Shown: positions 35,429 to 47,156, counted from the first letter of the stretch. The stretch is 64,000 bases of DNA from Isoetes taiwanensis (GCA_021234155.1 JAJEKV010000054.1:5631962-5695961), one strand, 5' to 3'. Notes: generated from the sequence alone by a model not told the origin. Made by a program: numbers and translations.

Positions 35429-37860
35429 TTAGTCATGGAAGGAGCTCCTTATAGACGACATTGGTTGTAGTCTTTGTCTTATGTTTTGGTCTAAGAGAAT
35501 TAGGACATCTTCTCTTTTTCGTATGTAGGTGAGTGCTGTGTAAAGTTGTCCATGTGCGAAGACTTCCCTATACAAGTCAATTACAATCTTGTCGAGTGTG
35601 AGTCTCAAGAAACTGTTGAATGTTGTTGAATATGCGGGTCGTAGTGGGAGTTGACGTCGGTGGATTGTCCATGGCCATTTTTCTGGCTGACTGAAGAACT
35701 CAACACGTGATATAGGGTGGATGTTCTCTATTCGTTGTGGGTCCCCTGTGAGTAGTTTTACTTGGATGAATCTGTTATGTAATGAGGTTACCATGACCCT
35801 AGCATGTTTAACTAGGCCTCTGTCTCTGTCGAGTGTCTTTTGATATGGCATATCATATTGGGCTTCAGTCGAAGTTCGTGTTGTGGCAATGATGGATCCC
35901 TGTAGCCGTTTAAAAAGTATGTTGTTGCCATTGGGTGGTTGTCTATGATTTGGTCATTTTCTGTTAGTCTGTCTACGCTATAATAGCATTTGTCTAGATC
36001 CAAGAGAAGTTGCACCGTGTCGTTGAATCCGTCGATGGTGATGTTTTTAGGAATTAGGATTCCTCTGTTTTCACATGCATCTGGGTCCTTGACGATTTGT
36101 TTATTATATAGAAAATCAATCGCTTCTTGTGGGTTTGTAGTGGTTTTGAATAATGTCAATGGTACATTTTTTAGTCGAGTTCCTTCTCCAATGGCATCGA
36201 CAAAAGAGCTGCGCTCGGGATCTCCGGCATTTTTTATTGGTTCATTAAGCACAAGGACTTCGAAATGATTCCATAAGTGCGATGATCTTATGGAAGCATT
36301 TATTGTCGTTTGACGATTGGTGCAACTTGTCTGAAGTCTCCTCATTCTATAAATAGCTTTCCTCCAAAGGGTGCATTCGTTTCCGTTATCTTTTGAAGCA
36401 GCATGTCAACTGCCTCTATGACTGCTCGATTTGCCATGGAAAATTCATTCCATATACTAGAAGTTGTCTGGTTTATTAGGTATGCCCGTGGAGAGTGTAG
36501 ATCGAGTAGTGAATGGAGATTAACGTTATTCTTGATGACAGGGATTTGAAATAAGGAGAGTGTGGTTCTACCATCAGGGTAGAGACATGAAGCTAGTCTA
36601 GTGATAGATCGGGTTAGAAGAATGTTTACTGTCCATAAGATATGAGATGTGATTATAGATGGTTGATTTATTTTTGTTCATGATTTGGAACACATTGAAA
36701 ATCTTAGCAAGGTATTCTTCGTAATTGGGAAATTTTGAGAGTTCGTCTTGAATGTCTTTTGATGTGGTGGTCAATGCGGGAAGATCAAATGCATCAGTGG
36801 TCGTTCTGCGTTGAATCGGGACATTGTTAATTGCAATTAGTCCCTCTTTTGATGCACTGGATTCGTTCTCGTGATATTGGTCGATAAAGTCAGTCGTCAT
36901 TTGAGTTCAAAATGTCTCCCATAGTTCTAATGTAGGTCTGCCATCTAATATGAGTAGTGCAAACAGGAAGCAGAGCTGCGATGGTATTTGCAAATATGAG
37001 GCCGCCTCCTCCATTGTCTTGATTTGCTTTGTTGGCAGGTGCTATGAGTCTCATTGCTTGTGCAATTTCTTGATATGTTTCATATGGCCAGCCATCGTAA
37101 ATTTTGAGCTCGTCCCAAGATCATGGGGTTGGTGAAGTAATATGGTTCTTAGATAGAATGCTTCTCCGACCTTTGGAAGTAATAGTCGTATTATTTTACA
37201 AACGAGTTTGCCTCTGGATCTTCTGTGAACAATATATCTTGTGGCATCTAGGGATTCTTGTTCAAGTTGATCAGTCAGTTTGAGCGTAACACTTGGTTTG
37301 TAAGCTGTGAACATGTATTGTCCGTTATATTGGATATAGGTTACAGTATCAAATTCAGGGGCAAGTGGTCGTCGGAAGTATCTATCTAATGCAGACATTC
37401 CAATGGAGGTGGTAGAAGTTCTTCCAAACTGATTCCTGTTCTGTCCCTGTAAATGGAAGGGAAGGCATTTTATAGATGGATGCTTCTCCGTCATGTGGTG
37501 TGGCATGATTCTCCATGCAGCTTCCATTGACGAAAGGTATCATGCTGATATATAATCTTGTACTTCATTTTTGGTGCGTGCTTGTCTCGTATTAGATTGG
37601 CATGTGATGCTTGATTTCTCCTGTGTTTATGACTATATGTTGCGGTCAGTTTCAATATGGAAACGTGTGGTGTCGAATCCTTTGTATATATATCCGTAAA
37701 GATATGTGAATATATGTACGGTTGATGCGATATCTGCATACACGTGACAATCCAATTCTCTTAATAGGAACACCATATAAGGGACGACATTCATGTCTGC
37801 TTCAGTTCTCCTTCGATATTGCACGTAGCCCTTTTCGTCGATCTATGTTTTTTGGTTAAT
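35429..37860 (-). pseudogene. Helitron RepHel remnant (Rep end plus PIF1-like helicase)
   Basis: Helitrons move by rolling-circle replication using a Rep-helicase protein. Minus-strand frames in order: DEKGYVQYRRRTE with VVPYMVFLLRELDCHVY (end of the Rep region), YIYKGFD, EAAWRIMPHHMTEKHPS, FHLQGQNRNQF, TIAALLP, VLNEPIKNAGDPE with DAIGEGT, ATTYFLNGYRD, NMICHIKRHSTE, and the helicase C part (HPISRVEFFSQ, HRRQLPLRPAYST, REVFAHGQLYTALTYIR). Numerous stops and frameshifts are present, the Rep HUH motif is absent, and the N-terminal end is cut at the junction with the retrotransposon at about 37861. Confidence 0.85.
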
Positions 37861-38657
37861 CCGCAGCATCATGGTCTCCCCACCTTGAGATCTTCTTAAC
37901 CTGCAATCAACCTCATGCATACGATATACCTATTATTACATTTATACATTTAATAGAATTACCGTAAGGTAATATTTACGGGACATTATTGAACTATTAT
38001 TCCATCAAATGCTTAATTATTCGCATGTCATTACAACGATTACTCATAATTTATTATATATACTATTATTCTTCGAGGTACTCTTTATTCCTTGCAACAC
38101 TTTTAGACAAAATTGTGTTGCAAGTCTTCGTAGTCCGACCTCCTAGCCCTCCGGAGCGCTCTATTGGCCTGCAGGTCACACTACGTTAGTACCATATTTA
38201 ATTATTTATAAAGTTTTGGTTATATGGTGACCACCCCACCTATCTACATGGATGCATGGCTAATCTCCCGGCGTAGGAAGAGGGTGAATCTTCCATTATG
38301 GTCGTGGAGACAGCGCCTACATGTCTATATGCCACTCATGCCTACACCTTTAGTTGCCCAGCGTGGATGATAGGTCCTTCTATTATATGGGGCGTGAAGG
38401 CCAGATTCCTCCTATCAAAGCATATATGGGGCTAGAGGTGCTTTTCCTATCAATGCATTCCTCAATGACCTCTTTTCTCTCGAGGTCGTCTACTTCCGTG
38501 GGACAGAAGTAGACTTTCCAAGCGGCACCGCGGTCATGCCTACATTGACATTACACCACGTCCTAGAGATCACCGTAGTAATCTCATCATCGGTTACGAC
38601 GCATGCAACCCTTACCTCATAGGTTGCATGGTAGATTACACCTAACTAGGCAAGTTG

Positions 38658-41600
38658 TTAATCTACACAAATCGACATGTCTGAGCCGATTTCTTCGGAG
38701 ATGACTTTGCCGTCCCATTGCTCCATAAACTGTGGGTACTGTTTTTCCAGATCTCTTTTAAGTACCCATGTCGCGTCTTCCACCGGCAAGTGTTTCCACT
38801 TAACCAAGTATTGGAGGAACTCTGATCTCCTTGTTTTCTTGAATGCTTTATCAAGAATTAGCTCTGGAACTATTTCCAACTGCTCCTCTGTCATTTCCAA
38901 CATCGTTGGAGTGTCCAAAACTTCTTCTGGATTGGGAGTATGCTTCTTCAGCAGACTCACGTGGAAGACTTTGTGGATCTTTAAGTGTGCTGGCAAGTCT
39001 AGTATGTAGGATTGGTTACCCACTCTCTTGACTATTTTGAATGGTCCAGCCCACCTTGGAGCAAGCTTCTTGCAATTTCCGATGCGGAGCTTCGCCTGCT
39101 TCACCTTGATCTTGAGCCACACATTGTCGCCAACTTCAAACTGCCTTTTTGTTCGATGCTTGTCGGCGATGCTCTTTTGACGACTCCTTGCTGCTAGGAG
39201 ATATCCCCGTACTTCTTCTACGAGCTGCTGCATGTCGCTCAACATTTGTTGGGAGACTTCCACTTTTGACACGGGATTGTGCCAAGTGTCTGGAGTCAGG
39301 CATTGGTAGCCGTAGTTGATCAAGAACGGCGACATTTCGGATGATTCCTGCTTGGTGCTATTGTATGCAAACTCCACCAAGTGAATAAATTCCTCCCACA
39401 TACCTTGCTTGTTCCAGACGTAGTTTTGGAGCATGTCTTCTAAAATTCTATTGACACGCTCCGTTTGCCCATCCGTCTGTGGGTGATAGGCCGTGCTCAT
39501 GGATAGCTTCGTCCCAATCGTTGTGAAGAGATCCTGCCAGAAGGCGCTGATGAACTTCGGATCTCGGTCGGAGATAATTTTCCTTGGCATGCCATGAAGT
39601 CTGAAAATTTCTTTGGTGAAGAGCTTTGCCGTGTCCATAGCTGTGTCCGTGGTCCTGCAAGGCACAAAATGGGCCATCTTCGACAACTTGTCGACCACGA
39701 CCATCAAGGCATCTTTACCTCTTACTGTTCTTGGCAGGCCTGTTATAAAATCCATGCTGACGACCTCCCACTTAGCGTTTGGTACAGCTAATGGTTCCAA
39801 TGCACATGGAATTCGAAGTTGTTCTGCCTTCGTTTGCTGGCATAGCTGACACTCCTTGATGTGGCGAGCTATCGGCTTCTTCATTCCTGGCCAATAGTAG
39901 CTGCTATGCACTTTGAAATATGTCTTCATGAATCCTGCGTGGCCAGCTATTGGGCTGTTGTGGGTGTCGTGGAGGATCAACTTTCTTACTCCAGATGATT
40001 CCGGCACGCACAACTTGTTCTTATGGTATAGGAGGTTACCTTCCTTTTTAAAGTTTTTGAAGATTTCCCTCTCCTTGTCCGTTCTCGCTTCCTTGGACAA
40101 GCTTGCCCATACTTCTTTGAAGTCCACATCCGTTGGCAAGGTTTCTTCTATCTTTTTCCCGAAATCGCTGAAGAGCGTCGAGATTGCGTTGCAGTGCACT
40201 CTGGTTGTCAGTGGATGCCTGGAAAGCGCATCTGCTACCACATTAAGCTTCCCGGGTTTGTAGACTATCTCAAAGTCGTACTCCTCGAGAAATTCCATCC
40301 ACCTTCTCTGCCTCAGATTGAGATGTGGTTGTGTGAATACGTACTGGAGGCTCTGGTGATCAATGTCCAACTGGAACTTCCTCCCTAAGAGGTAATGCCT
40401 CCAGATTCTCAATGCCCTGACAACTGCTAGCAACTCTTGATCATGCGTCGGGTAACGCGTTTCGGCGTCGTTCATTTTCCTTGAGTCGTACGCTATTACC
40501 CGCTCTTCTTGCATCAGCACTGCCCCTGTGGCTATCTTGCTTGCGTCCGTTGCCACTAACTTGTCCTTTTCTGGGTCTGGCAGGGTCAAGACGGGGGCGG
40601 TTGTCAAGGCTTCCTTCAACAACTCAAATCCTGCTTGGGCTTTCTTGAGCCAACGGTCTGTCCAATTGTTGACTTTCTCCGCCTTTGTTAAGTCCGTTAG
40701 TGGGGCTGCTATCTTTGCGAAGTTCTTCACGAACTTCCTGTAATACCCTGCTAGACCAAGGAAACTTCTGACCTCGTGGACGTTCTTTGGTGCCGGCCAT
40801 TGGATTACTGCTTCAATCTTGGCGGGGTCTGTCGAGATTCCTTCTGCTGAAATCACATGACCGAGGTATTCTACCTTCTCTGTTGCGAAGTGACACTTCG
40901 ACAACTTGGCATACAACTGATGCCTCCTTAACTTCTCGAGCACCTTCCTGACGTGCTGAGCATGCTCTTGAATGGATTTACTGTACACCAGAATGTCGTC
41001 GAAGAATACTATCACAAAGGTGTCCAAGTATTCTCTGAAGATGTCGTTAATGAGTCTCATGAACGTAGCTGGGGCGTTGGATAGCCCAAATGGCATTACG
41101 GTGAATTCGTAATGCCCATACCTGGTCCTAAAAGCCGTTTTGTGGATGTCCTCTTCTTTTATTCTGATCTGGTGATAACCTGACCTTAGGTCGATCTTGG
41201 AGAAGACCTTTGCCCCTTGGAGCTGATCCATCAAGTCGTCTGACCTGGGGAGTGCGTACTTGTTCTTGATGGTGTGCTTGTTCAATTGTCTATAATCTAT
41301 GCACATCCTCAAGCTTCCATCCTTCTTCTTGACAAAGAGGATGGGTGCCCCAAATGGTGAGACACTAGGCCTGATGAAGCCTAGATCGAGCAATTCTTGT
41401 AGCTGCTTCTTTAGCTCCGTGAGTTCATGTGTGGTCATTCTATATGGGGCCTTGCTTGTCGGCTTGGTCCCTGGTTCGAGTGCTATCTCACACTCTACTC
41501 CCCTGTAAGGAGGAAGCTTCTCGATCTCATCTGGGAAGAGATCGTGGAACTCCGTAATCAAGTTGGCGATTGGCTTGGGCAACTTGCTGAGCACCCTGTC

Positions 41601-43319
41601 TTCTTTGCTTCCTTCCGACTCGGGTTCCTCCATCTCGAGTTTGAAGATGTATGCTACCTTCTCGCTCTTTATAGATTTGAGCAGTTTCTTAACGGACATA
41701 CATTGCATGATGGGGGTAACTTCTTTACCTGTGATCTCAATGGCTTTGCCATCGGGCGTTGGGAAGGTCACCTTCCGCTTTCCACAATCAATGATGGCCC
41801 CTGCTGGGCCAAGATACTCCATTCCAACGATCAAGTCGTATTTGCCAATGCCCATTACTTCTGCCCCCATCTGGATATTAATCCCTGGCAAGTCAATGTC
41901 GAAGTTGATTCTCTTCCCAGCTGTATGTCTTACTGCCCCGCTTGCCAAGATTACGGGTCTTGGTTTGGACTTTAGGGGTTTCAATTTCAACATTTCAACC
42001 ATCCTCGGGGACGCGAAGTTATGGTTACTTCCGGAGTCTATCAAGACTATGAAGGACTTGGCCTTTGCCTTCCCTACTGTGGTGATTACCTTATACTGGG
42101 TCTCTGCCTGTTCTGTATCTATAGCAGCGAAGATGTGGCACTCACCCTGAATGTAATCGCGTGCCTCCTCGCCGTCCTCGTCTGATGGAGTGTCCCATCC
42201 GCCCAACTCTGCTAGCGCTGAGCTCATAACAAATGGGCAGTTCGCCGTTCGGTGGCCCGGCTGGAAACATCTAAAGCAGAGCTGCTTCTCTATGCATTCC
42301 TGCCTTTTCTCCTTGGGCATCGCCTGTAAGAAGGATCGTACTGCTTTGGAGTAGTTGGAACCTTCCTGTTTGTCCTTGAAGGACACCTGCTTTCTTTCCT
42401 GCTGTCTCCCCTGGTTGCTATTATATGGGGACTTTGCTGGGCTTGGGCTGGCTGCCCTCGGACTGTAGCTCCCTGTTGCTTTGCCTCTATCCTGATAGTG
42501 AGGCTGCCTTTGTGTACTGTTCTGCGGTCCGGATCCTTGCAAACTAATTGCTTTGGATTCTGCTTCCGATACCGTTTTAGGGTCTATTGCCCTTACGAGT
42601 TTCCTGAGCTCTTCGTTCAGCCCTTCTATGTAGCTTTCCACTGCATGTTTCTCGCTCAGCTTTGGCACGTACAGTCTTAACCTCATGAATTCTTCGGTGT
42701 ATTTCTGCACCGTCTTGTACCCCTGCTGTAGTCTGTAAAACTGCTGCATCATGTTCGACTTGTGTTCCCGAGGAACATAGTGTTTCTTGAAAGCTTTTGA
42801 GAACTTCTTAAAGCGGCATGCATCTCTACTCAAACCATGGGCTTTGGCATAGCCCTTCCACCATATGCGTGCGGCTCCTTTCAGGTTGGTTGTCGCCACC
42901 CTGCCTTTGTCTTTGTCCTTCATGCCATAGGCATTGCCATACTCACTCATTTCGTCTAGCCATGCCTCCGCCTCTAAGCCGGATCTGTTCTCGCCCGAGA
43001 ACTGTTCGAGTTTCCGGGCTTTCCACACATTGCCCAGTGCTGAGTCCACCTTCTTCTGGTAATCCAGGGCCTTAGTGTCCTTCTGTCTGTTGTCTCTACG
43101 GTCCGGCGCCTGCTCTGCCTCTTTTTCGGACTCAGAGTCCGAGGTTGAGCTTGATTCGGAGGTCTCTGTGCTAGGGGACCTCCTTCTCTTACTCCTTTTC
43201 TTGTCTTTCCCCGACTTTCGTGGTGACGTTTGTGGTCCGGCTGATGCTTGGGCTGCTAGTAGGGCCTTTATCTGGTCCAGGTCTGTTCGCATCTGCGACA
43301 ACTCTTCTTCGGGTGTCAT
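38658..43319 (-). CDS. Gag-Pol polyprotein of the chromovirus, open
   Basis: A single open frame runs from about 43433 (after a TGA, with no ATG) to the stop at 38658; the first in-frame ATG is at 43319. Counting residues from 43433, it shows an acidic/basic N part, a capsid region ([27 protein letters not shown]), a zinc knuckle [14 protein letters not shown] (about 387), protease [11 protein letters not shown] (463), RT with [11 protein letters not shown] (809), RNase [15 protein letters not shown] (963), integrase zinc [11 protein letters not shown]...CQLCQQTK (about 1160-1190), catalytic [11 protein letters not shown] and SDRDPKF, and [13 protein letters not shown]. It ends in a chromodomain with [18 protein letters not shown] (about 1535-1580). 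All catalytic residues are present and the frame is unbroken over 4.7 kb, so the element was recently active. Translation probably needs a spliced RNA or the ATG at 43319. Confidence 0.95.
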   Translation of the reverse strand: MTPEEELSQMRTDLDQIKALLAAQASAGPQTSPRKSGKDKKRSKRRRSPSTETSESSSTSDSESEKEAEQAPDRRDNRQKDTKALDYQKKVDSALGNVWKARKLEQFSGENRSGLEAEAWLDEMSEYGNAYGMKDKDKGRVATTNLKGAARIWWKGYAKAHGLSRDACRFKKFSKAFKKHYVPREHKSNMMQQFYRLQQGYKTVQKYTEEFMRLRLYVPKLSEKHAVESYIEGLNEELRKLVRAIDPKTVSEAESKAISLQGSGPQNSTQRQPHYQDRGKATGSYSPRAASPSPAKSPYNSNQGRQQERKQVSFKDKQEGSNYSKAVRSFLQAMPKEKRQECIEKQLCFRCFQPGHRTANCPFVMSSALAELGGWDTPSDEDGEEARDYIQGECHIFAAIDTEQAETQYKVITTVGKAKAKSFIVLIDSGSNHNFASPRMVEMLKLKPLKSKPRPVILASGAVRHTAGKRINFDIDLPGINIQMGAEVMGIGKYDLIVGMEYLGPAGAIIDCGKRKVTFPTPDGKAIEITGKEVTPIMQCMSVKKLLKSIKSEKVAYIFKLEMEEPESEGSKEDRVLSKLPKPIANLITEFHDLFPDEIEKLPPYRGVECEIALEPGTKPTSKAPYRMTTHELTELKKQLQELLDLGFIRPSVSPFGAPILFVKKKDGSLRMCIDYRQLNKHTIKNKYALPRSDDLMDQLQGAKVFSKIDLRSGYHQIRIKEEDIHKTAFRTRYGHYEFTVMPFGLSNAPATFMRLINDIFREYLDTFVIVFFDDILVYSKSIQEHAQHVRKVLEKLRRHQLYAKLSKCHFATEKVEYLGHVISAEGISTDPAKIEAVIQWPAPKNVHEVRSFLGLAGYYRKFVKNFAKIAAPLTDLTKAEKVNNWTDRWLKKAQAGFELLKEALTTAPVLTLPDPEKDKLVATDASKIATGAVLMQEERVIAYDSRKMNDAETRYPTHDQELLAVVRALRIWRHYLLGRKFQLDIDHQSLQYVFTQPHLNLRQRRWMEFLEEYDFEIVYKPGKLNVVADALSRHPLTTRVHCNAISTLFSDFGKKIEETLPTDVDFKEVWASLSKEARTDKEREIFKNFKKEGNLLYHKNKLCVPESSGVRKLILHDTHNSPIAGHAGFMKTYFKVHSSYYWPGMKKPIARHIKECQLCQQTKAEQLRIPCALEPLAVPNAKWEVVSMDFITGLPRTVRGKDALMVVVDKLSKMAHFVPCRTTDTAMDTAKLFTKEIFRLHGMPRKIISDRDPKFISAFWQDLFTTIGTKLSMSTAYHPQTDGQTERVNRILEDMLQNYVWNKQGMWEEFIHLVEFAYNSTKQESSEMSPFLINYGYQCLTPDTWHNPVSKVEVSQQMLSDMQQLVEEVRGYLLAARSRQKSIADKHRTKRQFEVGDNVWLKIKVKQAKLRIGNCKKLAPRWAGPFKIVKRVGNQSYILDLPAHLKIHKVFHVSLLKKHTPNPEEVLDTPTMLEMTEEQLEIVPELILDKAFKKTRRSEFLQYLVKWKHLPVEDATWVLKRDLEKQYPQFMEQWDGKVISEEIGSDMSICVD

Positions 43320-43670
43320 GGGGCCATATCCCTCAAAGAGGTTCCTTTGAAGGGGTTGCCTGTCAGGCGTTTCTTCATCTCTGTTGGGCCTCCTGTTCTG
43401 CTCGACTGTTCGTTGTTCCCTTTCTGCATACACAATTGGTCATGGTTGTACGGTTAGTTTTGTTTGTTCTGTTGCATTATATGTGTTGTTGGTATAGTTG
43501 CGGAACAAAATATATCAACAAAACATTTAAAAATGCAAAAGAAGTTATATTCATATTATATAATATGTTTACTACAAAAAGACTTCCGGTATCAAGATTG
43601 CTAACTATTCTTGATGTCGCCGGTAGGATGGATTATCCTCTAAGAACTTTTTCACTTGGGCTGTTCCCAC

Positions 43671-45149
43671 TTAATGACCCAAGTTCCTAAGGACGTTGAC
43701 TGAAGATCCACCCTGCAAAGCTCTCGCCAAGTCTTCCACTCTGCGGTCGGAGGTATAAGCTGCGGTCACCGCCAGTCTTCCCTGCCGCCTGTAAGGTATG
43801 GCGAAGTCGAAAACATCGAGTGCTACCGCTCTCTTCACCAGGATGGCATACTCGGTGTTGGGGGGTAACCGCGCATGTCGGCCAAATCCTGAGAGCGCAA
43901 TTAGCATCGATACTCCTTCCTCGCCTCTGGGGGTGAATTTGCGGTGAATCTATTCTTCCATCCATCAGCAGGGGGAGGTAGTACCGCAACGACCTGTCGT
44001 TGCGTGACGGGTCCTCGGCCACTCGGTATCCAGCTCTGTGTCTGCCCGCAAAGTCGTCTACCTCTACTGTGGTGAGCTCCCTGTAGTCTCTGACTGTTGC
44101 TGAAGCTCTCCTGAGGTCGAACTCGCCTCTTCTCTCCCGAGGAGGCGTTGCCGAAGAGCTTGCCGTTAAGATGTTCGAGGTCGCGTGGCGGATCCCCATC
44201 TGTTCCTGTAGAGCAAGGAACTCTTCCTCCGTCGGCAGTTGGTTTGCGGCCTGGTCTGCCTCCATAATCTGCCTGATGTTGCCGTAGGCTTGGATGTCGG
44301 AGGTCGACTCTCCCGTGTAAGTGTCGGCTTCCCTTACTTGGAGTGGGAAGTCGGAGGCTCCTCGGACGATGAAGTCGTCCAGGTCCGTTCTTCGGAGTTG
44401 GTGCAGCAACTCTTCAGGTCGATACTCCCTTTCCCTGCACTCCGGGAGGTTTTGGATGTCGCTGAGGAGCAAAAATTCTTCGCCTTCGACAATGATGGGG
44501 GCTAGGCTTGTAATGCCTAGCCCAAGGGGCGGCGCGACTCTAAGAGTTTGCCGGCTTCTTTCGAAGTCTTGCCACTCTTGTTCTGCTTGTCGCCGCTCTT
44601 CCTCTGGGTCGAGCTCGACGTAGTCTTCCTCCTCTTTTGATTCCTCTTCTTCTGAGCCCTCCTCTTCTTTTCCTTCCTGCTCCTGTTCGTATTGCGTAAG
44701 GAGCCGTTGTTCTGCTGCTATGGCTAATGGATCCACGTCCATGGGGGGAATGGAGGTTTCTCCCACAGTGTTCTCGGCGCGATGGGTAAGAAAAATTGCC
44801 AAGGCAGTGTTGAAAGAGAAATATTTGGTCCTATTGACAGTTAGGACCATTGGCTCGGGCGTGCGCTGCGCCTTGTTTGTCAGGTACTTGGCAATGTTTG
44901 GACATCGCCTAAAGCTGCTTGCAGGGATTGCCTAGGAACAAAGTAACCTATGCAAGGTGGGAGTTGCACTAGTGCTGGTTCTACCCTAGCTTGGAATTCA
45001 GACATGACTCTACTGTAAGCTGGGGTTGCGTGCAAAGTTGCTTGGACATCTACCTCCTTCCTGAAGACATGGAAAATTTGGTCGATGTCGAAGAAGAGCG
45101 ATGAGCATATTGGGTTGTACCATCTGGCGAAAAATCGAGAGGTTGCCAT
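43671..45149 (-). pseudogene. H2B-like / acidic linker / H2A-like ORF, frameshifted twice
   Basis: The ATG at 45149 opens a frame whose residues 20-85 resemble H2B: IFHVFRKEV against YIYKVLKQV, SRVMSEFQARV against MSIMNSFINDI, VPRQSLQAALGD against TSREIQTAVRLV. After a one-base shift (44880-44931), CPNIAKYLTNKAQ resembles LPGELAKHAVSEGTKA. A highly acidic linker follows (about 44760-44550), then about 190 residues with no match. After a second, compensating shift near 43950, IHRKF (preceded by DGRI) and YAILVKRAVALDVFDFA match the H2A GRIHR and YLAAVLEYLTAEILELA segments, and DRRVEDLARALQGG matches RNDEELNKLLGG. Identity is low, so H2B/H2A is an inference from order, spacing and neighbours. 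If correct it is an H2B-H2A doublet. An alternative is an unknown structural protein. Confidence 0.45.
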
Positions 45150-45461
45150 TGGTTAAATGCGGAAGAAAGTAGCAAACGGTTGCAAGAGCGCCTCAGGGAG
45201 TTGGAAAATCGGCTAAGAGGGCAGGAGCAAACTTGTAGGGTGCTATGTGTGAAATGAGGGACCTATTTATAGAAAAGGGGGAAACCCTAATTTTTGGATG
45301 ACTTGGAAAATTCATGGGGTTGGGCAATTCTAGTCTATACTGAGGTCAAAATGGGAATTTGAAGACTAGTTCAAGTGTTTGAGCGTGGCTGGATTACCTA
45401 AAGATGCTATTCAACAGGTTGAAGATCATTCGGGCAAGTTCTGGTGAAGAAATGATAGGAG

Positions 45462-45528
45462 GTCTCACAGCTTGCGCCTCGTTCAAAAACTAAAGTTTAG
45501 TTTCTTGACCAGGCGCGAGCTGTGAGAC
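45462..45528. repeat. Histone-ORF hairpin 1
   Basis: Imperfect inverted repeat of 67 bp: left arm from GTCTCACAGCTTGCGCCT, right arm AGGCGCGAGCTGTGAGAC, with CTAAAGTTTAG at the turn. Four such copies occur in this element and none elsewhere in the window. Confidence 0.95.
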
Positions 45529-45662
45529 ATCAGTCCCATTTTGATTAAAACGTGTCCAATTTGGGTAAACTAAGGGTGTAAAGATGATGGGCTCATCAAA
45601 TCATGTAGAATTGACCCCTTATTTGGTCAATTTGGAGCTGTTTTGGGCGAGTTTTGGGCAAG

Positions 45663-45729
45663 GTCTCACAACTTGCGCCTCGCTCAAAAACTAAAGTTTA
45701 GTTTCTTGACCAGGCGCGAGCTGTGAGAC
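45663..45729. repeat. Histone-ORF hairpin 2
   Basis: Same hairpin as at 45462-45528, 201 bp away in the same orientation. It lies between the H3-like stop (45876) and the H2B-like start (45149). Confidence 0.95.
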
Positions 45730-45875
45730 ATCACGCCTTTCTGTCTGCAAATGTCATATTTTACTAAAATAAAAGCTAAAACCTGCTAACTTGTCCTAAT
45801 TAAGCAAGTTCGGACAATCAAAGTACTCAAAATTGTTCTATATTACAAAAAATTTTCGATTATTTTACAAAATAT

Positions 45876-47156
45876 TCAAGGTCGCTCTCCCTTGATGCGA
45901 GTAGCAAGTTGCATATCTTGCCTCGTCAGTGTCACTCGCTTCGCATGGACAGTGCAAGCTGTTGAGTCTTCAAAATGTTGCACTATCTTCTGCTCAGTTG
46001 CTTCCTGTAGTGCGAGCAGCATCTCATCTGTGACCCTGTAGTCCGTCCTGAAATCCTGCATTACTTCCCTAACTAGCCGAGCAAGGGGGTGCGGGGAATC
46101 AGGAGGTCGTAGCTGCGTTGGAAGTGTCGGATTTCCCGTAGTGCTCTTTGCTCAAGCTGCTTCCTGGTGAGCTTCTTCTGGGCAGGCTTTTTCGGGGCCT
46201 TGGGTTTTGGTGGTGGGGGTCTTAGGGTCTGCTGCTTGGTTGGTCGTCCTCCCTCGATAAACCTGAGCTTGTTTTCCTCATAATACTTGTTGTATGCCTC
46301 CCAATCCTTCATATAGGCTTCGTGCTCCCTCATCTTGCACTCGTAGATCTTGAATGGGTTTGTGATATACGACTCTCGGGCAGGTCGTGGCTGCTTCTTC
46401 CTGTCCCACTTTGGATAAGGAGGGGGCTTCTGCACTTTGTCCGGTTGCTCCTTCTCGGGCGCTACCTGCTCGGTTACCACCTGCTCTACAGTCGGGGGGG
46501 TGGAAGAACTTGCCCCTTCTGTGTTGGGGTTAGGTTCTTCGTCAGAAGAGTCGTCGGAGGGGTTCGGAGGTTGATCGGCTTGCCGCTCTTTGATGACGAC
46601 TTTGGGGTTGGGCATCGTTTTTGGTGGAACGTCCTTCAGTTTCCTTGGGCCGACCACGAATTTCCCCTTCGCCTTCTTCTTCTCTTGACGTATACATTTC
46701 CTCCTCCTCCCTCTTCCTCTTCTTTTGTTCCCTTTTCTTCTCTCAGCGTTCATATTTCCTGATGAACCTCGCGAGGTCTGCCTCCTCTGCCGGCTCAAGT
46801 CTCGGCTCGCTCTGCTCTTGCTGCTCCTCTGCTTCCTTTTGTCGAATCCAGGCTTCGACTTGTTCTTCAATGGTCGGCTCTGGAGTCGACATCCTCGGTT
46901 CCTCTCGGGCCTTTGTTCTCCTTTCCCGGCTTGCAGCTTCCCCTTCCTCTTCTTCTTCAATCAGCTCGGTCCCGGCATCCGAGTGCTGGCTTACCTCCTC
47001 GTTTTGGTCATCTGCAATACTCTCCTCGCTGGAAGACAGTCCACCCTCCCTCGCGATGAGCCTCTCCCGAAGCATCTGCTGAATGAGGCCGGTGTTGTTG
47101 GCGCTGGGGATTTCGCCTGGGCGGGCTTTCCTTGCGGTCTGTTTGGTCCGTGCCAT
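45876..47156 (-). pseudogene. Histone H3-like protein with long insertion, frameshifted
   Basis: The ATG at 47156 (context AAACATGGC) is followed by ARTKQTARKARPG: residues 1-9 equal canonical H3, with K4 and K9 kept, S10 changed to A and T11 to R. A stretch of about 290 residues follows, first E-rich and coiled-coil-like, then K/R-rich, acidic, and proline/lysine-rich. From 46144 comes the H3 fold: ALREIRHFQRS, LARLVREVMQDFRTD, LALQEATE, HFEDSTACTVHAKRVTL and QDMQLATRIKGERP. These match H3 residues 47-135 with no loop insertion, so it is not CENH3. Position equivalents C110, H113, K115 and R116 are kept. The tail and fold share one frame. The middle is shifted by one base in, near 46745-46680, and one base out at a run of five C (plus strand G run 46085-46089). 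It is either a recent pseudogene or a sequence error. Confidence 0.92.

Noticed and set aside
43671-43907. H4 C-terminal match (TEYA, ALDV, RRQGR against TEHA, AMDV, KRQGR)
   Set aside because: The similarity is short and needs gaps. The H2A alignment covers more of the segment at nearly equal length and continues through DLARALQGG.
45876-46144. Centromeric H3 (CENH3)
   Set aside because: The tail is canonical ARTKQTARK, and loop 1 lacks the CENH3 insertion.
46073-46960. A separate 295-codon basic protein starting at 46960
   Set aside because: The codon at 46960 is TTG, and the upstream part is a shadow of the H3-like ORF. Only the part below about 46750 is accepted, as the middle of the H3-like protein.
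46990-47110. Resemblance of GLIQQMLRERLIAREGG to the H4 helix-1 region
   Set aside because: Only about 15 residues are similar and no H4 helix 2 or 3 follows, so an H4-H3 doublet is not supported.
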